This document shows positions 27,165 through 35,355 of a stretch of DNA of 64,000 nt, one piece after another. How positions within the stretch are numbered: position 1 is the first letter of the stretch; each line of letters opens with the position of its first letter. Under the pieces are notes generated by a model, which was given only the letters and a program-made list of their open reading frames with translations, had not been told where the DNA came from and made no database searches. The position numbers were made by a program, and so were the translations under genes. This stretch comes from DATDIC01 sp963777625. Lineage in GTDB: Bacteria > Pseudomonadota > Alphaproteobacteria > Acetobacterales > Acetobacteraceae. The stretch covers positions 368,497 to 432,496 of the forward strand of contig CAVZRO010000011.1 in NCBI GenBank assembly GCA_963777625.1, in the 5' to 3' direction.

Positions 27165-27617
27165 TTGACACTTGATCGCGATGATGCCGCTTTCGTGGAG
27201 CGCATTCGGGCAAGCTTCGCCAAACAAGGGCTCATGGGCACCTTGGGCGCGTCACTCGTCAGCGTTGCTCCCGGCCTTGTTGAGATCGCAATCAACCCCG
27301 CTCCAGCAATTTCCCAGCAGCACGGTTTTGTCCACGCCGGAGCGGTCAGCGCCATTGCCGACACGGCAGCCGGGTACGCGGCTCTCAGCCTAATGCCTCC
27401 GGACAGGGGTGTGCTGACGACCGAGTTCAAGATCAATCTCGTTGCACCCGCGGTTGGCGATCGCATCCTTGCTCGTGGGAAAGTGGTGAAAGCGGGCCGG
27501 ACACTCACGCTCGCTCAGACAGAGGTGTTCGCCATCAATGGCGGAACGGAGAAGCTCATTGCACTGCTGACCGCTACCCTGATGGCAATCGAAGGGCAGG
27601 ACGGCGTGACTGACTGA
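27165..27617 (+). CDS. PaaI-type hotdog thioesterase
   Basis: A 150-aa protein. A TTG start at 27165 is chosen for the GAGGGG site 5 nt upstream and because family members begin here. The hotdog signature QQHGFVHAGAVSAIADTAAG carries the catalytic region (HG..H.G). EFKINLVAPAVGDRILARGK and VVKAGRTLTLAQTEV complete the PaaI pattern. It hydrolyses acyl- or aryl-CoA thioesters. The open frame extends upstream to 27069 without family resemblance. Confidence 0.82.
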   Translation: MTLDRDDAAFVERIRASFAKQGLMGTLGASLVSVAPGLVEIAINPAPAISQQHGFVHAGAVSAIADTAAGYAALSLMPPDRGVLTTEFKINLVAPAVGDRILARGKVVKAGRTLTLAQTEVFAINGGTEKLIALLTATLMAIEGQDGVTD

Positions 27618-28455
27618 GGCTGTTTCCTCCGCCTTGCACGCGGGTACTAAGCGTCTGGTTTTGTCCCCTCGGTGGGAAGGTTTCAGCGACCCCGGCCCGT
27701 GATGGCGACGACGCGGACTGCAGGCGTTCGATACGGCCTTGAGGGTAGTGGAATGGTTAGGGTAGTGTTACGGCCTCTACTGGACCCACAAATACCGACC
27801 CTCTAGGAAGGAGCGGCCGTTCCAGGTACGCGTGAATTAACGAATATAGCTTCGGCCTTTGAAGGAGGATGCGGCGCCAAAAATCACGTCGCCCATGGGT
27901 TTCCTCTTGATATCTGCCATCCTTGCAACGGCTTCGCTCGACGCGAGCTCTGAGGCAGACGCCAGCAGCCTGGGCGTCTATGGTTTCCTCTACAGTGGCG
28001 GGAGCTTCACCCAACTCGGCGTACTGGGCGCGTGCGTTACCGGAGCCAACGGTATCAACGACGCGGGAAGTCGTTTAGGGAGGCTCTGATACATTCCACG
28101 GAAAATTTCATCCGAGCGACATCATGCCTTCATTGTAATCATCCACCGAACCCTAGTTCGCAAGATTGCGGTATGAAACTAAAAGCTCATCCATCGAAAC
28201 TCCCAAGGGCTTTGCAACCTTGGATTTTTCGTTATTCCATATACGCGAAGGCCTGTTATGTTCATCGGCGAATGCGTTGGCCGGTTTCGGATGTGGCGTT
28301 CGTTGCGGGCTGGCTTATCCCGGCCGGACAGATCGCGGCAGAACGACATGATGGCCGGGAGATGATACACGAATAATAGACCGCTTGCCGCGACGATGGA
28401 TGTGCGGACATGAGGGGGAAGGTTCGGTTACAACGAATCCGGTTGGAGAAAGTCG
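27618..28455. other. Mostly gene-free region with lower GC
   Basis: This 838-bp gap between the thioesterase and YkgJ-type genes contains only the HAF-repeat remnant at 27895-28089. From 28085 to 28260 it is clearly richer in A and T than its neighbours, with scattered short frames and no recognisable protein. This suggests eroded foreign DNA. Confidence 0.5.
27895..28089 (+). pseudogene. Fragment of a HAF-repeat extracellular protein
   Basis: A 64-codon frame with a hydrophobic leader (MGFLLISAILATASL). One recognisable HAF unit follows (YGFLYSGGSFTQLGVLGACV, then TGANGINDAGS). Full-length HAF proteins carry several such units of about 40 aa and often a PEP-CTERM anchor. Here the frame stops right after the first unit, so it is a remnant. 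Confidence 0.5.
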
Positions 28456-29103
28456 ATGGCTGACAGCGATCACTCCGAGGAACCCGATCTCGTCGCCGGC
28501 CGGGCCTGCGGCGAGTGCAATGTCTGCTGCACCGCGCTGACAATCGACGATCCGGAGTTGCAGAAGGTGCAGGGCTATCACTGCCGGCATTCGCAGCGCG
28601 ACAATAGCTGCGGCATCTATGCGACCCGGCCGCACACGTGCCGGGTGTTCTTCTGCGGCTGGCGACGCCTGAAATGGATCCGAGAATCGCTGCGGCCTGA
28701 CAAATCGGGCGTGCTGGTGCGGCTGCACGGAGAGGTTTCAGCAAAAACCGGCGCTCGGCGGATGGGGGTGATGTTCACGCTGCTGAATAACGCGTCGCTG
28801 AAGGCGGAGGGGCTGGCGGAATCGGTCGCCGCGGCCGTGGCGGCGGATGTGCCGGTATATCTGCATATTCCCGGCCCGCCCGGCTATACCGCCGCGCAAG
28901 TGCGCGTCAACGAGGTTTTGCAGGATGCGGTGCATGCCCGCGATAAGGAAGCGTTGCTGAATATTCTGCGGGAGGTTCGGGCGCGCGGCCGGGCGGGGAA
29001 GTTCAAGCCAATCGTGCTGGGCCATGGCGGAAGTGAAAAGGCCGGGGGAACGACGGGGACCGGTCGCAGCTCGTGGGTGTGGACTGGCTGTCGTAATCGT
29101 TGA
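28456..29103 (+). CDS. YkgJ-type cysteine-cluster protein
   Basis: A 215-aa cytosolic protein. Its N-terminal third holds eight cysteines in the zinc/iron-chelating YkgJ pattern: C18, C21, C24, C25 (CGECNVCC), C43, C52 (SCGIYATRPHTCR), C62 and C67 (FFCGW). The remainder is an unrecognised alpha/beta region. The C-terminal 20 residues (GGTTGTGRSSWVWTGC) look like read-through into the repeat spacer. Function in this family is unproven. Confidence 0.78.
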   Translation: MADSDHSEEPDLVAGRACGECNVCCTALTIDDPELQKVQGYHCRHSQRDNSCGIYATRPHTCRVFFCGWRRLKWIRESLRPDKSGVLVRLHGEVSAKTGARRMGVMFTLLNNASLKAEGLAESVAAAVAADVPVYLHIPGPPGYTAAQVRVNEVLQDAVHARDKEALLNILREVRARGRAGKFKPIVLGHGGSEKAGGTTGTGRSSWVWTGCRNR

Positions 29104-29162
29104 GGCCGTCGAGTTTCGCCGTTGCGGGGATGGTACTGGCGGCCCGATGCGGGCATCCCAGA

Positions 29163-29195
29163 CGTGGATGGCCGGGACAAGCCCGGCCATGACGG
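29163..29195. repeat. Dispersed repeat R2, short palindromic copy
   Basis: CGTGGATGGCCGGGACAAGC followed by CCGGCCATGAC forms the R2 hairpin (GGCCGGGACAAGCCCGGCC). It directly abuts the tandem array beginning at 29200 and could terminate the YkgJ-type transcript. Confidence 0.65.
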
Positions 29196-29199
29196 ATTA

Positions 29200-29493
29200 G
29201 CAACGTCCGGGGCCTAGTTGGCAACGTCCTGGTCGTCGTTCGCAACGTTCCTGGTCCTGGTTGGTAACGTCCTGGCCGTACTGGCAACGTCCTGGGCCTG
29301 GTTGGCAACGTTTCCTCGTCCTGGTTGGCAACGTCGTGGCCCTGATCGGCAAGGTCCCGGTCGTCGTTCGCAACATCCCGGCCGTAGTGGCAACGTCCTG
29401 GGCCCTGGTTGGCTAAGGTCCTGGTCGTCGTTCGCAACGTCCTGGCCGTAGTGGCACGTTCTGACTCTGGTTGGCAACGTCCTGGCCCTAGCT
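29200..29493. repeat. Degenerate minisatellite, about 14 units of 20-23 bp
   Basis: Units follow the consensus GCAACGTCCTGGYCSTRGTTG, beginning at 29200 (GCAACGTCCGGGGCCTAGTTG) and ending at 29493. Several end classes recur in order: ...TCGTCGTTC, ...CCGTAGTG, ...GCCTGGTTG. This indicates duplication of multi-unit blocks. It lies between the converging YkgJ-type gene and uvrD and shows no coding signature; apparent translations are simply repeats of the DNA unit. Confidence 0.85.
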
Positions 29494-29500
29494 GGCGGCG

Positions 29501-31690
29501 TCAGACCGGTTCCACGAAGCGGTCCAGCACGCGCTTGTCGCCAGACTTGTCGAAGGCGATGTCGAGCCGATCGTCGTCCGCGGCGGTGACGGTGCCGTAG
29601 CCGAATTTCTGGTGGAACACCCGCGCGCCGACCGAGATCGCGTTCGCCCGTGCCGGGCGCGCCGGCTGCTCCCACACGTCCGTTACCTTCGTGCGGCGCG
29701 CGACCAGGGGGAATTGGCCGGTGAAGACTGTGGGCGCCAGTGAGCGGGCGTCGCGTGCCAGGGCGGCCGATCCGGTGCGCTCGATCTCGGCGTCCGGCAA
29801 CTCATCGATGAAACGGCTGGGGATGCTGGTCTGCCAGTTGGCGTAGATGCGCCGGTTGGCGGCGTGACTCACGATCGCCCGGCGGCGCGCGCGGGTCAGG
29901 CCGACATAGGCGAGCCGCCGCTCCTCCTCCAGGCCCTTGGCGCCGGATTCGTCCAGGGAACGTTGGTTCGGAAACAATCCCTCCTCCCAGCCGGGCAGGA
30001 ACACGGTGTCGAACTCCAGGCCCTTGGCGCCATGCAGGGTCATCAGCGACACCCGGTCGCCTTCCGCGTTCTCCTCGTTTTCCATCACCAGCGACACGTG
30101 ATCGAGGAAACCGGTCAGAGTTTCGAAATCGGCCAGGGCGCGCAGCAATTCCTTCAAATTCTCCAGCCGCCCCGGCGCTTCCGGCGATTTGTCCTTCTGC
30201 CACATCTCGGTGTAGCCGCTCTCATCGAGCATCGTTGCGACGGTAACCACGTGTCCGTCGCGCTCCAGCATCTCCCGCCAGCGGGCGAAATTTCGCAGCA
30301 GCCCGGTTACGGCTTCCTTGACCTTGCCCCGCAAGGCACCGTCGGCAACCAATTGCCCGGCCGCCTCGAACAGCGGCACGCCGCCTTCGCGCGCGGCCTC
30401 GTGCAGCGAGCGCATCGCCGCCTCACCGACGCCGCGGCGCGGCACGTTGATGATGCGCTCGAACGCCAGGTCGTCCGCCGGCTGCACCAGCACCCGCATA
30501 TAGGCGATGGCGTCGCGGATTTCCTGACGCTCGTAGAAGCGCAGCCCGCCGACCACGCGGTATGGAATGCCGAGCACGATCAGCCGTTCCTCGAACGCGC
30601 GGGTCTGGAAGCCGGCGCGCACCAGCACCGCCATCTCCGCCAGCGGATGGCCGTCGCGCCGCAGCGCCTCGATGCGCTCGCCGACCATGCGGGCTTCCTC
30701 GTCGGAGTCCCACAGGCCGATGACACTGACCTTCTCGCCGCCGTTGGCATCGTTGCGGCCCGGTCGCAGCGTCTTGCCCAGCCGTCCTTCATTATGCGCG
30801 ATCAGCGCGGAAGCCGCCGACAGGATGGGCGCGGTGGAACGGTAGTTGGCCTCCAGCCGGATGATAGCCGCGCCGGGGAAGTCCTTCTCGAAGCGCAGGA
30901 TGTTTTCCACCTCCGCGCCGCGCCAGGAATAGATCGACTGATCGTCGTCGCCGACGCAGCAGATGTTGCGGTGACCCTGCGCCAACAGCCGCAGCCAGAG
31001 ATATTGCACCAGGTTGGTGTCCTGATACTCATCGACCAGAAGATAGCGGAATGTGCGGTGATACTGCGCCAGCACATCCGGCTGGGTGCGCAGGATTTCC
31101 GTCATGTGCAGCAGCAGGTCGCCGAAATCGGCCGCGTTCAGGGCCGCCAACCGCGCCTGGTAGGCGGCGTACAGCTCGCGCGCCCGGCCGTCGGCGAAGT
31201 CGGTGTCCTCGGCCGGCGTGACGCGGGATGCGGTCAGGCCACGGTCCTTCCAGCGCTGGATCGCCGCCATCATGGCCGGAGGCGCCCAGCGCCTCGCGTC
31301 GATGCGGGCTGCCTCCATCACCTGTTTCAGCAGGCGAAGCTGGTCATCCGAGTCAAGGATCGAGAACCCCGCCGACAGGCCGACATACGCCGCATGGCGG
31401 CGCAGCATGCGCGCGCACAGCGAATGGAACGTGCCCAGCCACAGGCCCTCGACCGGGCGCCCCAGGATCGCGCCGACGCGCTCGCGCATCTCGCGCGCCG
31501 CCTTGTTGGTAAAGGTCACCGCCAGCACCTGGCCGGGCGAGGCACGGCCGGTCAGCAGGATGTGCGCGAAGCGGGTGGTCAGCACGCGGGTTTTTCCCGT
31601 GCCGGCGCCGGCCAGCACAAGCAGCGGCCCGTCGAGCGTCTCGACAGCCGCCCGCTGCTCAGGGTTCAGCCGGGCCAGGTAGTCGGTCAT
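29501..31690 (-). CDS. uvrD: UvrD/PcrA-type ATP-dependent DNA helicase
   Basis: A 729-aa SF1A helicase with 3'-5' polarity expected. Motif I is LAGAGTGKTRVL, motif II LLVDEYQDTN, motif III GDDDQSIYSWRGA, motif IV LEANYRS, motif V LMTLHGAKGLEFDTVF and motif VI YVGLTRARR. The C-terminal Tudor-like domain (ARVFHQKFGYGTVTAADDDR) is present. It acts in nucleotide-excision and mismatch repair. Its ATG overlaps the metF stop by one base (TGATG read on the minus strand), so metF and uvrD are co-translated. Confidence 0.96.
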   Translation of the reverse strand: MTDYLARLNPEQRAAVETLDGPLLVLAGAGTGKTRVLTTRFAHILLTGRASPGQVLAVTFTNKAAREMRERVGAILGRPVEGLWLGTFHSLCARMLRRHAAYVGLSAGFSILDSDDQLRLLKQVMEAARIDARRWAPPAMMAAIQRWKDRGLTASRVTPAEDTDFADGRARELYAAYQARLAALNAADFGDLLLHMTEILRTQPDVLAQYHRTFRYLLVDEYQDTNLVQYLWLRLLAQGHRNICCVGDDDQSIYSWRGAEVENILRFEKDFPGAAIIRLEANYRSTAPILSAASALIAHNEGRLGKTLRPGRNDANGGEKVSVIGLWDSDEEARMVGERIEALRRDGHPLAEMAVLVRAGFQTRAFEERLIVLGIPYRVVGGLRFYERQEIRDAIAYMRVLVQPADDLAFERIINVPRRGVGEAAMRSLHEAAREGGVPLFEAAGQLVADGALRGKVKEAVTGLLRNFARWREMLERDGHVVTVATMLDESGYTEMWQKDKSPEAPGRLENLKELLRALADFETLTGFLDHVSLVMENEENAEGDRVSLMTLHGAKGLEFDTVFLPGWEEGLFPNQRSLDESGAKGLEEERRLAYVGLTRARRRAIVSHAANRRIYANWQTSIPSRFIDELPDAEIERTGSAALARDARSLAPTVFTGQFPLVARRTKVTDVWEQPARPARANAISVGARVFHQKFGYGTVTAADDDRLDIAFDKSGDKRVLDRFVEPV

Positions 31691-32667
31691 CAGCTTTCGG
31701 CGACGGGTCTCACGCCGAGTATGACGGGTCTCACGCCGAGTATATGGGCGATCGCGTAGGTCAGTTCCGGGCGGTTCAGCGTGTAGAAGTGGAACTCATC
31801 CACGCCGTTGGCCTGCAGCAGCCGCACCTGCTCGGCGGTGACGATGGCGGCGACGATGCGGCGGATCTCGGGGTCGTTGTCGGTGCCCTCGAACATGCGG
31901 CCGAGCCACTCGGGGATGGCGGTGCCGCACATGCCACTGATCCGCGCCGCCTGGGCGAAGTTGGACACCGGCAGGATGCCCGGCACGATCGGCGCGGTGA
32001 TGCCGGCGGCGAGGCAGCGGTCCAGGAAACGCAGATAGACGGCGGTATCGAAAAAGAACTGGGTGATCGCCCTGGTGGCCCCCGCGTCCAGCTTGCGCTT
32101 CAGATTATCGAGGTCGCCATCGGAGCTGGGCGCCTGCGGGTGGGTTTCCGGGTAGGCGGCGACCGAGATTTCGAAATCGGCGACCCGCCGCAGGCCGGCC
32201 ACCAGCTCGGCCGCGTAGTGATAGCCGTCCGGGTGCGGTTGATAGGCCGCGTCGGGGGGCGGGTCGCCGCGCAGGGCGACGATGTGGCGCACGCCGGCGG
32301 CCCAGTATTGATGCGCGACATCCGCTACCTCCTCGCGGCTGGCGCCGACACAGGTCAGATGAGCAGCCGGGATCAGGGCAGTTTCCCGGACGATGCGGGC
32401 CACAGTCGCGTGGGTGCGCGCGCGCGTGCTGCCGCCGGCGCCATAGGTGACCGACACGAAGCGGGGGCGCAGCGGTTCAAGCCGGCGGATGCAGCCCCAG
32501 AGCTGTGTCTCCAATGCCTCGGTCTTCGGCGGAAAGAACTCGAACGACAGCAGCGGCGGCTCCGGCCCGGATAATGGCGCCGGCAGCCCGGCCACCCGTG
32601 GGGCGGTCAGCCACCGCTCCAGAGTAGGCTGCGCCAATCCGGCCCGATGAGGAAAGTCGTGGCTCAT
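31690..32667 (-). CDS. metF: 5,10-methylenetetrahydrofolate reductase
   Basis: A 325-aa FAD enzyme from ATG 32667, making 5-methyl-THF for methionine synthesis. FFPPKTEALE carries the catalytic Glu region, and SVTYGAGGSTRARTH, HLTCVGASREE, ALRGDPP and ITQFFFD are family blocks. The last 14 residues contain a tandem ILGVRPVILGVRPV caused by a 21-bp duplication (see findings). A longer N-terminal reading from 32730 is less likely because ATG 32667 opens just before the family start. Confidence 0.93.
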   Translation of the reverse strand: MSHDFPHRAGLAQPTLERWLTAPRVAGLPAPLSGPEPPLLSFEFFPPKTEALETQLWGCIRRLEPLRPRFVSVTYGAGGSTRARTHATVARIVRETALIPAAHLTCVGASREEVADVAHQYWAAGVRHIVALRGDPPPDAAYQPHPDGYHYAAELVAGLRRVADFEISVAAYPETHPQAPSSDGDLDNLKRKLDAGATRAITQFFFDTAVYLRFLDRCLAAGITAPIVPGILPVSNFAQAARISGMCGTAIPEWLGRMFEGTDNDPEIRRIVAAIVTAEQVRLLQANGVDEFHFYTLNRPELTYAIAHILGVRPVILGVRPVAES

Positions 32668-32861
32668 GGGTTCCCTTCGCCTGATTCGCCGCCAGGTGCA
32701 ATCGAAGAGATCGGATTGCGCATCATTCATCCCATGCTACAAGCCCGATCACGGACAGCTTAACCCCCTTGGTGTTCCCATTTGCGGGCAATCATGGCAC
32801 GGATTTGCCGCCCAACGCTCTCACGCGCGGCTTTGGCCGCTTGCTGACCCTGAGGAGCATG

Positions 32862-33659
32862 ATGCGCGTTACGTCCCGTTTGCGGCTTTCGGCTGCCGTT
32901 GTCGCGTTGTTGGGCGGCCTGGCGGGGTGTGCAACGCCGCCGCCCGCCTCGGATCCGGCGGCGGTGGCCGAATTCCAGCAGGCCAACGATCCGCTGGAGC
33001 CGACCAATCGCGTGCTGTACCGAGTGAATGAGGCGCTGGACGATTACCTGCTGCGCCCGGCGGCCATCGCTTACCGGGATGTGTTTCCGAATCCTGTCCG
33101 CACCGCCATCCATAACGAGCTGAACAATCTGGCGACCCCGGTGAAGCTCGGCAATGACATGATGGAAGGCAAACCGCGGTTGGCCGGAAACACGTTCATG
33201 CGGTTCGTGATCAACACGACGGTGGGCGGCCTGGGGCTGTTCGATCCGGCCAGCCACTGGGGTTATCCGAACCACGACACCGATTTCGGGCTCACGCTGG
33301 CGATCTGGGGCGCGCCGGAGGGGCCGTTCCTGTTCCTGCCACTGCTCGGGCCGACCAATCCGCGGGACGCGGCGGGCCGTGGGGTGGACATCGCGGCCGA
33401 TCCGTTCGGCCGGTTTGGCCAGGGAGCGATAGTGACCGGGCTGAACTGGGGACATTTCGTCGTGAATGTGGTGGATGCGCGATCGCGGGTGCTGGGGGAT
33501 ATCTCCGCGATCAAGAAGACCGCGCTTGATCCGTATGCGACGTTCCGCAGCCTGTACCGGCAACACCGGGACGCCCAGATCGACGATGTCCGCAACTTCA
33601 ATCAACATACCGTGCCGGCGTGGTATCCGCAGCCGGCCGCCGCCCCTACATCCCGCTGA
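32862..33659 (+). CDS. mlaA: MlaA (VacJ) outer-membrane lipid-asymmetry lipoprotein
   Basis: A 265-aa lipoprotein from ATG 32862, preceded by GAGGAG at a proper 4-nt spacing. The lipobox is GLAGC. Family blocks are NDPLEPTNRVLYRVNE, LNNLATPVKLGNDMMEGKP, NTTVGGLGLFDPASHWG and GPFLFLPLLGPTNPRDAAGR. MlaA removes misplaced phospholipid from the outer leaflet and hands it to the periplasmic carrier MlaC, which is the next gene (20-bp spacing). Confidence 0.93.
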   Translation: MRVTSRLRLSAAVVALLGGLAGCATPPPASDPAAVAEFQQANDPLEPTNRVLYRVNEALDDYLLRPAAIAYRDVFPNPVRTAIHNELNNLATPVKLGNDMMEGKPRLAGNTFMRFVINTTVGGLGLFDPASHWGYPNHDTDFGLTLAIWGAPEGPFLFLPLLGPTNPRDAAGRGVDIAADPFGRFGQGAIVTGLNWGHFVVNVVDARSRVLGDISAIKKTALDPYATFRSLYRQHRDAQIDDVRNFNQHTVPAWYPQPAAAPTSR

Positions 33660-33678
33660 ATCCAAAGCGAGCCCGCAC

Positions 33679-34281
33679 ATGTTGCCACGACGCCTTGTCC
33701 TGATCTCCGGTGCGGCCGCGGTGGCTGCCGGCCTATGCACGCGACCCGCCGCCGCGCAAGTGGCGAATGGTGCCGCCGGCTTCATCAAAGGTACCGGCGA
33801 CCAACTGATGCAGGTGGTCAATGGTGGCGGATCGACCGACCAGAAAGCTGCGGCGCTGGCTCAGATCATTGATAGCAGGGTCGATGTGAACGGGATCGCG
33901 CGGTTCTGCCTGGGCCGGTTCTGGCGGGCTGCAACGCCGCAACAGCAGCAGCAATACCTGGACCTGTTTCGTCGTGTGCTGGTGGGCAGCATCGATGCCA
34001 AATTGGGTGAATACAAGGGCGTGACCTTCACGATGGGGCGGACCGTTGCGCAGGACACGGGGAACGTCGTGTCCACCACCATCAACCGGCCAGGCCAGTC
34101 GCCGGCGGCTGTCGACTGGGTCGTGCAGAACGTGAACGGATCGCCGAAGATCGTAGATGTCATCGCCGAGGGCACGTCATTGCGGCTGACCCAGCGCAGC
34201 GATTATTCGTCCTTCATCGTGCACAACAACGAGAGCATTCAGGCGCTGCTGGACGCGATGAAAAAGCAGGTCAGCAGCTAA
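33679..34281 (+). CDS. mlaC: MlaC/Ttg2D-type periplasmic phospholipid-binding protein
   Basis: A 200-aa exported protein with a signal peptide (VLISGAAAVAAGLCTRPAAA). The Tol-Tol-Ttg2 fold is shown by IDSRVDVNGIARFCLGRFWR, the Gln-rich ATPQQQQQYLDLFRRVLVGS and VDWVVQNVNGSPKIVDVIAE, with SDYSSFIVHNN near the end. It shuttles phospholipids between MlaA and an inner-membrane MlaFEDB complex, which is not in this window. Confidence 0.9.
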   Translation: MLPRRLVLISGAAAVAAGLCTRPAAAQVANGAAGFIKGTGDQLMQVVNGGGSTDQKAAALAQIIDSRVDVNGIARFCLGRFWRAATPQQQQQYLDLFRRVLVGSIDAKLGEYKGVTFTMGRTVAQDTGNVVSTTINRPGQSPAAVDWVVQNVNGSPKIVDVIAEGTSLRLTQRSDYSSFIVHNNESIQALLDAMKKQVSS

Positions 34282-34327
34282 GGTCACCCAGGGCTAAGGT
34301 CACATAGGGCCAAGGTCACGCAGGGCC
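34280..34327. repeat. Three 16-bp tandem repeats after mlaC
   Basis: AAGGTCACCCAGGGCT, AAGGTCACATAGGGCC and AAGGTCACGCAGGGCC occur head to tail. The first begins inside the TAA stop of mlaC. A GC-rich stem (GGGCTGCATTACCCGCCCGG) follows. This is the spacer where mlaC and the toxin-like cluster converge. Confidence 0.7.
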
Positions 34328-34335
34328 GGGCTGCA

Positions 34336-35355
34336 TTACCCGCCCGGGCTGACTGAAAGCCGCGAGGTCGTGTAAGCGGCAATCTGTTCCCATTGCGCCT
34401 TCGCGGATGCAAGATGTAGCCGTTCCAGGAAGCTGCCCAGTACGTCGCTTTTAGCCGCCTTGATCTGATCCATGACCGATTGCAGGTCGGTTCGCGATGA
34501 CACGACCGATCCCAGCAGGAACGCCAGCCCGCGATCCGCCGCCTGACGGCTGGCTTCCAGCTTCTGGAATGAAGTCGAGATCTGCCCGATCGAGGTGGTG
34601 AATTCGGTCTTGATGCGGCTGAACTTGTCCGCCAGCCCGTCCTGGCAGTGATGGGTGCTGGCCTGCTGCTGCAAACTGGCCAGGGCTGTCCGGGCGGATT
34701 GATCGGCGCCGTCGATCGCCTGCTTGATCGCCGGGCCGTAGGCACTCTGCTGCTGCAGAGCCGCTGCCAGGGATTTCGTCGCGTTATCGAGTTGCGCTGC
34801 GTTGGCCGCCAGATCGTTGACCAAATCCTGCAAGGCCTGGGTGACCGCCTGGCGCTGCTGGTCGTTGGGACCCTGGCCCGCCTTGATCTGCTGCTCGGCG
34901 GTCAGCACCACGTTGGCCGCGTTGTCGAACCGGACGCTGAAGGCGGGGATGGACTTCATCCAGTCCTGAAACGGCGCATAGGCCCTGGGGAAGTTATTGG
35001 CGCTCTGCGCCGCCTGCGTCAGGATCTGATTCAACCTGCTGCGGGTCCAGGTGAAATCCACCTTCGCATTCCAGGTTTCCGTGGTGTTCCGGGTGCACGT
35101 CCCGAAACCCCACCAGGCATGCTCGCTGCACCAGGTGCATTTGGTGGACAGATCATATGGACCCAGCGGAGTTATTGCGACCGAGTGCATGGCACGCACG
35201 TCGTTGCCGAACTGCGCCACTTGGGCCAGGGCGTCGGTACCGGCGGCCACATTGATCGATTGCGCTATCGCCGGAGCAGGTAGCAGGCCAAGGACGAGCA
35301 GCAGCGGCAACAGGACGCGAGCGGTTCTCCAGATTGATTTGCTGCTGGCGCGCAT
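34336..35355 (-). CDS. Exported helical protein, fourth member of the alpha-pore-forming-toxin-like cluster
   Basis: A 339-aa protein from ATG 35355, which overlaps the previous stop as TGATG. It has a clear Sec signal peptide (RTARVLLPLLLVLGLLPAPA, then IAQ). The mature protein is almost entirely long amphipathic helix (QALQDLVNDLAANAAQLDNA; KTEFTTSIGQISTSFQKLEA) and lacks a hydrophobic hairpin. Cysteines cluster in TKCTWCSEHAWWGFGTCTRN and again in THHCQDG, suggesting disulfides. The C-terminal AKAQWEQIAAYTTSRL matches the Trp helix found in the three neighbours (for example INSWKAVDDSAKQF). It is the only member with a signal peptide. The toxin-subunit role is inferred from paralogy and position. 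Confidence 0.55.
   Translation of the reverse strand: MRASSKSIWRTARVLLPLLLVLGLLPAPAIAQSINVAAGTDALAQVAQFGNDVRAMHSVAITPLGPYDLSTKCTWCSEHAWWGFGTCTRNTTETWNAKVDFTWTRSRLNQILTQAAQSANNFPRAYAPFQDWMKSIPAFSVRFDNAANVVLTAEQQIKAGQGPNDQQRQAVTQALQDLVNDLAANAAQLDNATKSLAAALQQQSAYGPAIKQAIDGADQSARTALASLQQQASTHHCQDGLADKFSRIKTEFTTSIGQISTSFQKLEASRQAADRGLAFLLGSVVSSRTDLQSVMDQIKAAKSDVLGSFLERLHLASAKAQWEQIAAYTTSRLSVSPGG

Noticed and set aside
29200..29493. CRISPR array
   Set aside because: Units are contiguous 20-23 bp copies without unique spacers, and no cas gene is present.
29003..29675. Repetitive proteins (RTLPTRPRTLP...) that could look like a repeat antigen
   Set aside because: They are the translation of the 21-bp DNA minisatellite in frames that change with unit length. 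No start with a ribosome site, and partly antisense to the uvrD end.
29864..31759. 631-codon plus-strand frame
   Set aside because: Exactly antisense to uvrD, whose seven helicase motifs are intact; the frame has only Gln/Arg/His-rich shadow sequence.
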